From: Candidatus Aminicenantes bacterium UBA2190
GTDB taxonomy: Bacteria > Acidobacteriota > Aminicenantia > UBA2199
NCBI GenBank assembly: GCA_002335385.1
Contig: DCVK01000021.1
Coordinates: forward strand, 54,455 to 63,319
Direction: 5' to 3'
DNA: 8,865 nt
Shown here: positions 1-5,568 of the stretch, piece after piece
Layout of the letters: each line of letters begins with the position of its first letter
Numbering within the stretch: position 1 is the first letter of the stretch
The notes under the pieces: generated by a model
Told to the model about the DNA's origin: nothing
Databases searched by the model: none
What the model saw: only the letters and a program-made list of their open reading frames with translations
Translations under genes and position numbers: made by a program

Positions 1-830
1 GCAAGGAGCTGATCGCCAAGGCCATTCACCGCATCAGCCACCGCCGTGACGAGAACTTCGTGGCGGTCAATGCCGGGACCTTCGCCAACGAACTCTTCTC
101 TTCGGAATTTTTCGGCCACGACAAGGGGGCGTTCACCGGCGCCAGCACCGCCAAAAAGGGATTTCTGGAGGCGGCGGACAGGGGGACGCTGTTCCTCGAC
201 GAGATCGGCGAGCTGGCACTGCCGATCCAGGTGAAGCTGCTGCGCGTTCTCCAGGAAGGGGAATTTTTCAGACTGGGATCGACCAAGAACCAGAAGGTGG
301 ACGTCCGCATCCTCGCCGCCACCAACAAGGACCTGTTGCGCGAGATGAAGAAAGGGAATTTCCGCAAGGATCTTTTTTACCGGCTGAACATGAGCTCGGT
401 CTATCTCCTGCCGCTGCGCGAACGGAGAGGGGATATCCCGCTGTTGTGCCAGCATTTTCTGGCCAAATACAGCGAGCAGAACCAGAAGAACATTCAGAAG
501 ATCGCGGACACGGCCATGCGCCTGCTGAACCGCTACGAGTACCCGGGGAACATCCGCGAGCTGATGAACATCATCAACAGCGCCGTCATCATCGAGTCGG
601 GAACGGAGCTGCAAAAGAAATCGCTGCCCCACTATTTCCTGGAGAATTCCACACTCCAGGAGACAACCCCCGCAGGCCGGCCGCTGCTGTCGCTGAGCGA
701 GATGGAGAAGGAGCAGATCGGCAAGGTCCTGGCCTCCACCCGCGGGAACAAGAGCCAGGCCGCGAAGATCCTGGGCATATCGCGGGTCAACCTGCTGGCG
801 AAGATCAGGAAATACCAGATCCCGACATGA
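1..830 (+). CDS. sigma-54-dependent transcriptional activator (NtrC-type), 3' part
   Basis: This is the C-terminal 275 residues of a bacterial enhancer-binding protein that uses ATP hydrolysis to open promoters bound by sigma-54 RNA polymerase. The reading frame is open from base 3; its start and any N-terminal sensor or receiver domain lie outside the window. The first residues (KELIAKAIHR) are the tail of the Walker A loop. GAFTGA, the sigma-54-contacting loop, is intact at bases 126-143 (residues 42-47 of this fragment). Walker B is GTLFLDEIG (61-69), sensor I is AATN (105-108), candidate arginine fingers lie in RKDLFYRLN (121-129), and sensor II is PGNIREL (181-187). The last 40 residues form a Fis-type helix-turn-helix (NKSQAAKILGIS, 249-260). 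All key AAA+ residues visible are present, so it should be active. The signal it senses and its targets cannot be told from this fragment. It converges on the glycosyltransferase with a 19-bp gap. Confidence 0.95.
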   Translation, partial: KELIAKAIHRISHRRDENFVAVNAGTFANELFSSEFFGHDKGAFTGASTAKKGFLEAADRGTLFLDEIGELALPIQVKLLRVLQEGEFFRLGSTKNQKVDVRILAATNKDLLREMKKGNFRKDLFYRLNMSSVYLLPLRERRGDIPLLCQHFLAKYSEQNQKNIQKIADTAMRLLNRYEYPGNIRELMNIINSAVIIESGTELQKKSLPHYFLENSTLQETTPAGRPLLSLSEMEKEQIGKVLASTRGNKSQAAKILGISRVNLLAKIRKYQIPT

Positions 831-833
831 GGC

Positions 834-849
834 GCCGGCGGCGGCCGGC
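834..849. terminator. GC-rich hairpin between convergent genes
   Basis: Two copies of the self-complementary hexamer GCCGGC (834-839 and 844-849) are separated by four bases and can form a six-base-pair hairpin in either transcript. It fills the 19-bp gap between two convergent stop codons. There is no T-tract on either side, so it is not a textbook intrinsic terminator. It may only slow polymerase or protect the 3' ends. Confidence 0.3.
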
Positions 850-2031
850 CTATCTTCTCCCATCCAGACCGGCGATGAGGTTGAGGTATTTTTTCTCGAT
901 GATCTCCCAGGAATAATTCTCCTGAAAGAACTTTTTGCCGTTGCTGCCGAGCCGCCGGCGCAGCCCGGCGTCATGGCTCAAGGCCAGGAACGCCGCCCGG
1001 AACTCTTCATAGTCCGCGTACCACAGCCCGGCGTTGCTGCGCCGGCATTGACCCCGCAGCACCTCGGTGCGGCCGTTGGCCAGGACCGGCTTGCCCGTAG
1101 CCCAGGCCTCCAGGGCCACCATGGAGAGCGATTCGTACTGTGAGGGCATGACCAGGAATTCGGCTCCGGCCAGCAGGCCGTACTTTTCCCGGTCCTCCTG
1201 GAAACCCACGTGGATGATGCCGGGATGATCGGGGACCGGCACATAGGCCTTGCCGACCAGGACCAGCTTCAATTCCGTCTCTTCCCCGGCACTCAGCCGC
1301 TGATAAAAGCGGAACAGCTCGGGCACCCCCTTGTTCTCGTCGAGGCGGCCGATGTAGACGACATAGCGGCCGGCGATGCCCAGGCGCCGGCAGGCCCCCG
1401 CGGCATCGAATTCGTCCGGCACCTCGGAGCCGACGCCGACCACGTCGGCGGCAACGGCATGGTTGCCCGACACGCGGTGGATCAGATCCTTCTCTTCCGG
1501 CGAATTGTAGACGATCGCCGCCGGCAGGTTGAAGAACTCCCTGAACAGGCCGAGGTAGATGACCTGGTCGTGTTCGGCGGTGGGGACCAGGATGGCCTTG
1601 GCGGCGAACCGCTTGACCCCGTGAAAAGAGTGATAATAGCGATAGGAAAAAAAAAGGAAATAGGCGAACTCCCCTTCCCGCTTTTCCAGGTCGCTGAGCA
1701 GTCCGGGGACCAGCGGTCCCTCCTCTTCCAGCCAGCGGATCTCGTCGGCCAGGAGATGCTCCTCCTCGAAGACCCGTTCCTGGATGCGGCCGAACGACTC
1801 CGGGTCGCGGGGACGGCGCACGCGGTAGCGGTGAACCGGGATGCCGTTCAGCTCCTCCCGCCCCTCGGGGTAGTGGTGGGCCCAGGTAACATAGTCGCTG
1901 GCGGTGGTGGTGAAGACCTCGACGGTGAAATGGCGGTTCAAGCGCTCGGCGATCAGGCGGGCGTGGTACTCGGCCCCGCCGTTGATCTCCAAGCCGTAGC
2001 GCTGCACAACGACGGCGATCTTCCTGGGCAT
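850..2031 (-). CDS. glycosyltransferase, GT4 family (GT-B fold)
   Basis: A 393-residue retaining glycosyltransferase of the GT4 (group 1) family, which transfers a sugar from a nucleotide-sugar donor to a glycan or lipid acceptor on the cytoplasmic side. The N-terminal half is the acceptor domain, opening with KIAVVVQRYG and the glycine-rich NGGAEYHARLIAERL typical of GT4. The C-terminal half is the donor-binding domain, with VVYIGRLDENKG, then FLVMPSQYESLSMVALEAWATGKPV. The EX7E motif is at E300 and E308. There is no signal peptide or membrane segment. I chose the ATG at 2031 because a TATAAT box ends six bases upstream; an in-frame TTG at 2049 would place this promoter box inside the gene. 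No ribosome binding site precedes the ATG, so the mRNA may be leaderless. Donor and acceptor sugars cannot be deduced; the nearby GDP-mannose gene makes a mannosyltransferase possible but unproven. Confidence 0.92.
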   Translation of the reverse strand: MPRKIAVVVQRYGLEINGGAEYHARLIAERLNRHFTVEVFTTTASDYVTWAHHYPEGREELNGIPVHRYRVRRPRDPESFGRIQERVFEEEHLLADEIRWLEEEGPLVPGLLSDLEKREGEFAYFLFFSYRYYHSFHGVKRFAAKAILVPTAEHDQVIYLGLFREFFNLPAAIVYNSPEEKDLIHRVSGNHAVAADVVGVGSEVPDEFDAAGACRRLGIAGRYVVYIGRLDENKGVPELFRFYQRLSAGEETELKLVLVGKAYVPVPDHPGIIHVGFQEDREKYGLLAGAEFLVMPSQYESLSMVALEAWATGKPVLANGRTEVLRGQCRRSNAGLWYADYEEFRAAFLALSHDAGLRRRLGSNGKKFFQENYSWEIIEKKYLNLIAGLDGRR

Positions 2032-2037
2032 GGCGCC

Positions 2038-2065
2038 ATTATAGTACAACCGCTGCGGTTTTCAA
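2038..2065 (-). promoter_or_regulatory. sigma-70-type promoter of the glycosyltransferase gene
   Basis: On the minus strand, TTGAAA (2065-2060) and a perfect TATAAT (2043-2038) are separated by 16 bases. Only six bases (GGCGCC) separate the -10 box from the ATG, which puts the expected transcription start at, or within a base of, the A of the start codon. The -35 box lies in the loop and stem of the hairpin at 2050-2079. Confidence 0.7.
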
Positions 2066-2079
2066 AAAACCGGAAGCGG
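2050..2079 (-). terminator. hairpin after the S66/amidohydrolase unit, overlapping the next promoter
   Basis: An inverted repeat begins two bases after the amidohydrolase stop codon. It has an outer arm of five pairs (CCGCT/AGCGG) and an inner arm of seven pairs (CGGTTTT/AAAACCG) around a three-base loop, with a small asymmetric internal bulge. It is placed as an intrinsic terminator for the upstream two-gene unit. The sequence after the stem (TTGTACTATAAT) is only moderately T-rich, so termination efficiency is uncertain. The same bases contain the -35 element of the glycosyltransferase. Confidence 0.5.
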
Positions 2080-2081
2080 CA

Positions 2082-2849
2082 TCAGCGGACACGCTCCCAG
2101 GCGGCGGCAAGGGAAAGGGCGAAGGCCTTGCGCAGGCGGTTGAGGGCGTTCACGTCGGGCGTGTGGTCGGGATTCACGAACAGGTGCTCATTGGTCTCCT
2201 GGACCAGCGCCGGGACCCCGTTGCCCGCCGCTGCCCGGGCATTCAGTGAGTGGGCGGCGGCGACATGGCCGTAGACATGGAAATATTCCGAAGCGTTGAC
2301 CGTGACGTTCACTTCAGGAAGGCGCCGGCGCAGCTCTTCGGCGTACGTCTCGGCATAATCCTGGGGAGAAAAAACGACCGGGCCGTCATCCAGCGGCGAG
2401 TGCTGGAAATTCATGACATCGATCTGGTTGTCGGCCATGCCCCGGGCCGTCACGGTGGAATGGCCGTCCAGCAGGAATCGGGCTCCGGCGGCGACATGGC
2501 CGGCAATGGCCGCGTGGAAGGGGCGCAGGTACTTGTCGACAAGCGCCAGACGCAGATCCGGCGCTGGCTCCCGGCCGCTTTTATAGACCGGCTGCCCCAG
2601 CACGTCGCGCAAGGGGACGCAGTCGTCCAGGCGATCCGGGTGGCGGTTGGCCTCCAGGATCAGGCTGCAGCAGGGAAATACGATCTGGCGGTTGCCCAGC
2701 AGGTCGCGGAAATCATAGAGCCACTCGGTGTACCAGTCCACGTTGCGCAGCATTTGGGGGAAATGCTCGGAAAGGCTGTCCTGCGCGATCTCGGCCGGGA
2801 TGATGATGCCGCTGTGGGGGATGACGACCAGAAGCCCCTTCATTGCCAT
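2082..2849 (-). CDS. N-formylglutamate amidohydrolase-like protein
   Basis: A 255-residue cytoplasmic protein of the N-formylglutamate amidohydrolase (FGase) family. The characterised member hydrolyses N-formyl-L-glutamate to formate and glutamate in histidine degradation; many relatives have unknown amide substrates. Family motifs appear in order: IPHSG (10-14), VDWYTEWLYDF (37-47), LEANRHPD (65-72, matching the usual VDLNR block), LDGHS (127-131) and VQETNEHLF (216-224). These cover the expected metal and substrate site, so it is probably catalytic. The start at 2849 (MAMKG) lies ten bases after the stop of the S66 peptidase gene; a weak GAGA stands eight bases upstream, and the alternative ATG at 2843 is spaced worse. 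The longer open frame to 2960 would overlap the S66 gene by 100 bases and is unlikely. No histidine-utilisation gene (hutH, hutU, hutI) is near, and pairing with a peptidase argues for a different amide substrate. That last point is inference. Confidence 0.85.
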   Translation of the reverse strand: MAMKGLLVVIPHSGIIIPAEIAQDSLSEHFPQMLRNVDWYTEWLYDFRDLLGNRQIVFPCCSLILEANRHPDRLDDCVPLRDVLGQPVYKSGREPAPDLRLALVDKYLRPFHAAIAGHVAAGARFLLDGHSTVTARGMADNQIDVMNFQHSPLDDGPVVFSPQDYAETYAEELRRRLPEVNVTVNASEYFHVYGHVAAAHSLNARAAAGNGVPALVQETNEHLFVNPDHTPDVNALNRLRKAFALSLAAAWERVR

Positions 2850-2859
2850 GGGTGTTTTC

Positions 2860-3816
2860 TCACTTGAGGCGAAAGACGGCATCCAGGGAAGCGGAGAGTG
2901 AGGCCAGGCCGCCGACAGGGACGGCGGGAAGGCCCCGGGTGGTGTCGTGGGCAAATTCACGCATGACCATGATCGGCAGGGGAGAATTCTGTTCCCGGCG
3001 CTTCTTCAGGACGCCGGCAAGATAGGCCATGATGAAGGAGAGCGCCTGATCCTGGAATTCGCCGCCGGCCGGGGAGTTCAGGTCCCCGGCCAGCGAGCCG
3101 ATCACCAGCCCCTTGATGTTACTGAAAACTCGGTGGCGCCGCAGCGCCGCCAGCAGGCGGTGCAGGTCCTCGATGTCGATGCCGACGTCTTCGATGAACA
3201 GGATGAGGCCCCGCCACCCCGGCCGCGGGGGGTTCAGGCGGTTGAGGAAATTGACGAAGGTCGTGAGGTTGCCGCCGATGGGGACCCCGCTCACCCTCTC
3301 GGGGGGCGGGTCCGAGAGCCAGGCCGAGCCCCGGTACATGACCTCGTTCCCCTGGATCAGGGCAATGAGTTCGCCGACATTGCCTTCGTTCAGCCTCAGG
3401 CAGGGGAAAAGAATGCCCGGGACCCGGCAGCGGGAATAGGCCTCGTTCAGCAGGATGGAAAAATCGGAAAAACCGATGAAAAGAGGCCTCCTTTTCCTGA
3501 TGCAGCGGAAATCGGCCCGGTCGAGGGTCAGCAGCAGGTCCTCCGCCCCCGTCCCCCCCGCTATGGAGATTATGATGTCGTGCTCGCGGATGGCCTCCTT
3601 GAATTCCCGGGAGCGCTCCGCGGTCGATGCGGTGACATGGTCGATCTGTTCATCCCTGGTGAACAGGTGGGCGCTCAGGGCGATCTTGCCGCTTCCCAGG
3701 CCGCCGCGCAGGAGATGGATGGCGTTTTTCAACAGCGGCAGGTCCTGCTCCGTCAATCGGGTCGAGGGAGCAATGAAGTAGATGCTTTTGCCTGCGGTTT
3801 TTTCGTTCACGTGCAT
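2860..3816 (-). CDS. peptidase S66 family (LD-carboxypeptidase / MccF-like)
   Basis: A 318-residue serine peptidase of family S66. Characterised members are cytoplasmic LD-carboxypeptidases, which trim the terminal D-alanine from murein tetrapeptides during cell-wall recycling, and MccF, which cleaves microcin C. The Ser-Glu-His triad is visible: nucleophile S117 in GFSD, E209 in LFIED, and H290 in FAHDTTRGLPAVPVG. Other family blocks are YFIAPSTR near the N-terminus, IISIAGGTGAEDLL (81-95, aligned with the usual RGGYG loop) and VPIGGNLTTF (178-187). No signal peptide is present, so it should be cytoplasmic. Length is normal for the family. The ATG at 3816 follows a roughly 33-base leader from a strong promoter but has no clear ribosome binding site; a GTG two codons later is an alternative. 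It is the first gene of a two-gene unit. Its loop sequence AGGTG instead of RGGYG suggests a substrate other than the standard murein tetrapeptide. Confidence 0.88.
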   Translation of the reverse strand: MHVNEKTAGKSIYFIAPSTRLTEQDLPLLKNAIHLLRGGLGSGKIALSAHLFTRDEQIDHVTASTAERSREFKEAIREHDIIISIAGGTGAEDLLLTLDRADFRCIRKRRPLFIGFSDFSILLNEAYSRCRVPGILFPCLRLNEGNVGELIALIQGNEVMYRGSAWLSDPPPERVSGVPIGGNLTTFVNFLNRLNPPRPGWRGLILFIEDVGIDIEDLHRLLAALRRHRVFSNIKGLVIGSLAGDLNSPAGGEFQDQALSFIMAYLAGVLKKRREQNSPLPIMVMREFAHDTTRGLPAVPVGGLASLSASLDAVFRLK

Positions 3817-3855
3817 TGACGTTGCGGACGATGCTTTCCCAAAACTCTTGATCCG

Positions 3856-3884
3856 ATTTTAAATGGCAATCCGCAATTAGTCAA
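3856..3884 (-). promoter_or_regulatory. sigma-70-type promoter of the S66/amidohydrolase unit
   Basis: On the minus strand, TTGACT (3884-3879) and TAAAAT (3861-3856) are separated by an optimal 17 bases, each one mismatch from consensus. The expected transcription start is near 3849, giving a leader of about 33 bases before the ATG at 3816. The element lies in an AT-rich pocket inside otherwise GC-rich DNA. Confidence 0.75.
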
Positions 3885-3891
3885 GCAAGAA

Positions 3892-3923
3892 AGGGTCCTG
3901 CGCGCGGGCATGCACAAAACCCT
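3892..3923 (-). terminator. possible terminator after the small membrane protein gene
   Basis: Read on the minus strand, an interrupted stem forms from AGGGT/ACCCT (outer arm) and TGTGC/GCGCA (inner arm, one G-U pair) with an eight-base loop, followed by TTCTTGCTT. It lies 13 bases past the stop at 3937 and just before the -35 of the next promoter, the right place for a terminator. The T-run is weak and the stem is interrupted by a 2x2 internal loop. Confidence 0.4.
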
Positions 3924-3936
3924 GTCACAAATTGAC

Positions 3937-4125
3937 TTAATGCCTTTTTCCCCGGCGCCAGTCTCTCCAGGCTGCCAGAACACCGGCCACGGTGAAAACG
4001 CCAAGGCGCAAGAAGAACCATCCGGGTTTGCCCTGCCGCAGATCAGAAAAATACCCCCAGATTGCCGCAACTCCCATCGCCACGGATACGGTCAGCAGAA
4101 ACTTTTTCGCGCTCGCTTTGTTCAT
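3937..4125 (-). CDS. small two-helix membrane protein
   Basis: A 62-residue hypothetical protein. Residues about 9-26 (FLLTVSVAMGVAAIWGYF) and 37-53 (FFLRLGVFTVAGVLAAW) are hydrophobic and could form a membrane hairpin. The connecting loop (SDLRQGKPGW) and the C-terminal tail (RDWRRGKRH) are basic, so the positive-inside rule places the tail in the cytoplasm. The start is well supported: AAGGAG lies seven bases before the ATG at 4125. This is the best evidence that the short frame is a real gene, because competing frames over the same bases lack it. I do not recognise the family. It stands alone between a putative terminator and a divergent phosphatase gene, so neighbours give no function. 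Confidence 0.7.
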   Translation of the reverse strand: MNKASAKKFLLTVSVAMGVAAIWGYFSDLRQGKPGWFFLRLGVFTVAGVLAAWRDWRRGKRH

Positions 4126-4148
4126 GCACTGGCTCCTTCATCCTTCCT

Positions 4149-4167
4149 GCATTCCCTGTCGGGATGC
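4149..4167. other. small inverted repeat upstream of the membrane protein gene
   Basis: GCATTCCC (4149-4156) and GGGATGC (4161-4167) pair over seven bases with one bulged T and a four-base loop. It lies 24 bases upstream of the small membrane protein's start, in its probable leader, and inside the 140-bp divergent intergenic region. It could be an RNA hairpin or a protein-binding site. No convincing -35/-10 pair for the membrane protein gene was seen; overlapping TATGAT boxes at 4172-4182 (minus strand) lack a partner. Confidence 0.3.
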
Positions 4168-4230
4168 AAAGATCATATCATATTGGCCATGTCAGCGGTG
4201 GATCCAGTTCGGGCCGCGACCGAGGAGAAA

Positions 4231-4259
4231 TTGAAATCGCAGAGAGAATTTGCTACCGT
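4231..4259 (+). promoter_or_regulatory. candidate promoter of the inositol-monophosphatase-family gene
   Basis: TTGAAA (4231-4236) is followed by 17 bases and TACCGT (4254-4259). The -10 matches consensus at the most conserved positions (TA...T). Six bases separate it from the ATG at 4266, the same spacing as in the glycosyltransferase gene. The -10 is weak, so confidence is moderate. Confidence 0.45.
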
Positions 4260-4265
4260 GTTCCG

Positions 4266-5069
4266 ATGCAAGAGAACAACACGATCGATGTTCTGCTGGA
4301 GGTCGGCCGGGAAGCCGCCTGCAAGGCGGGAGAAATCATCACCGGTAACTTCCGCACGCTGGCGGCTGAAGATATCCATGGCAAGGGAGAGAACGATTTC
4401 GTCACCCGCATCGACCTCGAGGCCGAGACGGCCATTCAACGGGTCATCGCGAAATATTTCCCCTCCCATCGCATCCTGGCCGAGGAGACGGGGTACTCAA
4501 AGGCGTCAGGCGAATGGCTGTGGGTGATCGACCCACTCGACGGCACGACCAACTTCATCCACGGCATTCCCCATTTCGCCGTCTCGCTGGCCCTGCTGAA
4601 AAGTGGCCAACTCCAATTGGGCTTGATCTTCGATCCGCTGTCACAAGAGTGCTTTCACGCCGTCTTGGGCCAGGGCGCTTTCTTGAACGACCGGCCGATC
4701 AGGGTCAGCCCGGCGGTGAAACTGGCCCAAGCTCTGGGGGCGACCGGCTTTCCGTTCAAGGCCCCCGAGCAGCGGCCGGCCTATGCCGGGGCCTTCCGCG
4801 CCCTGATGGCGAGGTGCAAAGACATGCGCCGCTGCGGCTCGGCGGCACTGGACCTGGCTCATACCGCCTGCGGCCGCTACGATTTCTTCTGGGAAGCGCA
4901 TCTACTGCCCTGGGACTTCATGGCCGGCAAGCTGATCGTCGAGGAAGCCGGAGGCCTGACCGGCGACTTTTCAGGGAAAGAACTGGGCCTGCGCACCAGC
5001 ACGGTCCTGGCGGCCAACAAAATCCTTTATCCGCTTCTGTGCCGGGAGATCGGCCGTCATTTCACTTAG
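4266..5069 (+). CDS. inositol-monophosphatase family protein (SuhB-like)
   Basis: A 267-residue magnesium-dependent, lithium-sensitive-type phosphatase of the IMPase/SuhB family, cytoplasmic. Metal and phosphate residues are all present: E73-E74 in ILAEETG, D89 and D92 in DPLDGTTNF (89-97), and the second signature W216-D217 in LLPWDFMAGKLIVEEAGG. Length is typical. Family members dephosphorylate myo-inositol-1-phosphate, histidinol phosphate, fructose-1,6-bisphosphate or PAP. The substrate cannot be assigned here; the sequence looks most like the SuhB/IMPase branch. The start at 4266 (MQENN) is chosen because homology begins there and a promoter-like element ends six bases before it. The open frame runs upstream to 4062 without family similarity, across the neighbour's start region. 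No ribosome binding site is evident. The gene converges with the cupin gene across 13 bases. Confidence 0.9.
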   Translation: MQENNTIDVLLEVGREAACKAGEIITGNFRTLAAEDIHGKGENDFVTRIDLEAETAIQRVIAKYFPSHRILAEETGYSKASGEWLWVIDPLDGTTNFIHGIPHFAVSLALLKSGQLQLGLIFDPLSQECFHAVLGQGAFLNDRPIRVSPAVKLAQALGATGFPFKAPEQRPAYAGAFRALMARCKDMRRCGSAALDLAHTACGRYDFFWEAHLLPWDFMAGKLIVEEAGGLTGDFSGKELGLRTSTVLAANKILYPLLCREIGRHFT

Positions 5070-5082
5070 GTCGTGCCGGCGC

Positions 5083-5445
5083 CTATTCGTCGCGGTGAAC
5101 GGTGGCGGTGGAAAAGGCGGGCCGGCAGACGGCGACATACTCGGCGCCCTCGGGACCCGGGGTGCTGTAGCGCACCCACTCGCCCCTGGGCACCATAATC
5201 CCCTCCCCGGGCCGGATGTCGAACATGCCGTGGTGAGATATGACATGCAATAGGCCTTTCAAAACAACGGTGTACTCATCGAATTCAGGCATCTGCCCCG
5301 GCTCGACCCAGCCCGACGGGCTGCGCATCACGGCGATGCTGACATTCTCGTCCTGGGTATTCACCAGGCCGAAATATTCCTGGATCAATTTTTTTTTGTC
5401 CCCCGCCGCGGCGATGATGGCCGGCTTCTCTATTTTTTTGATCAT
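5083..5445 (-). CDS. small cupin-domain protein
   Basis: A 120-residue single-domain cupin (beta-barrel). Cupin motif 1 is recognisable as PGQMPEFDEYTVVLKG (49-64), and motif 2 as FDIRPGEGIMVPRGEWVRYSTPG (75-97), ending in the conserved-looking tail RPAFSTATVHRDE. The usual metal ligands are mostly replaced: motif 1 keeps acidic residues (E54, D56, E57) but lacks the HxH pair, and motif 2 has W/V where a histidine is usual. It may therefore bind a ligand or an unusual metal site rather than act as a classical metalloenzyme. I chose ATG 5445 (MIKKI) because GGAGG lies five bases upstream; an in-frame ATG at 5457 overlaps that site. It has its own promoter and is transcribed opposite both neighbours. 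No substrate can be proposed. Confidence 0.82.
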   Translation of the reverse strand: MIKKIEKPAIIAAAGDKKKLIQEYFGLVNTQDENVSIAVMRSPSGWVEPGQMPEFDEYTVVLKGLLHVISHHGMFDIRPGEGIMVPRGEWVRYSTPGPEGAEYVAVCRPAFSTATVHRDE

Positions 5446-5477
5446 TCTTGCCTCCATGAACGAACTGACGCCCGTTT

Positions 5478-5506
5478 ACGGTAACATGGAGCAAAAAAAA
5501 ACTCAA
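5478..5506 (-). promoter_or_regulatory. candidate promoter of the cupin gene
   Basis: On the minus strand, TTGAGT (5506-5501) and TACCGT (5483-5478) are separated by 17 bases. The -10 hexamer is identical to that proposed for the phosphatase gene at 4254-4259. The expected start near 5471 gives a leader of about 25 bases carrying the GGAGG site. Confidence 0.5.
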
Positions 5507-5551
5507 TCGCCCGGCTCGTCGGCTCACCATCATTTGTTTTGCGGGCGCGGG

Positions 5552-5560
5552 TGTGATAAT
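5552..5560 (+). promoter_or_regulatory. extended -10 promoter of the mannose-1-phosphate guanylyltransferase gene
   Basis: TGTGATAAT (5552-5560) is an extended -10 element (TGn plus GATAAT). No strong -35 is present; TTTGTT at 5533-5538 is the best candidate, 16 bases upstream. Only eight bases lie between the -10 and the ATG, and none of them resembles a ribosome binding site, so the transcript would have a leader of 0-2 bases. Confidence 0.6.
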
Positions 5561-5568
5561 TTAGCAGC

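Noticed and set aside
2030..2039. Ten-base perfect palindrome ATGGCGCCAT over the glycosyltransferase start codon
   Set aside because: Short, GC-rich, and it does not extend into the flanks. It is probably a by-product of GGCGCC next to ATG, which also occurs at the clpB start.
1210..2274. A 354-codon open frame on the + strand, antisense to the glycosyltransferase
   Set aside because: It is a mirror frame of a GC-rich gene, with no recognisable domain, no ribosome binding site, and it crosses two genes on the other strand. The opposite frame has full GT4 motifs.
2947..3819. A 290-codon open frame on the + strand, antisense to the S66 peptidase
   Set aside because: The minus-strand frame carries the S66 triad and a consensus promoter; the + frame is low in hydrophobic residues and motif-free.
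3807..4070. An 87-codon open frame on the - strand overlapping the small membrane protein gene
   Set aside because: It has no ribosome binding site and would run across the putative terminator and the S66 promoter. The competing 62-residue frame has a well-placed AAGGAG and two coherent hydrophobic segments.
4514..5098. A 194-codon + strand frame inside the phosphatase gene
   Set aside because: Out-of-frame shadow rich in arginine, glycine and proline; the true frame has intact IMPase signatures.
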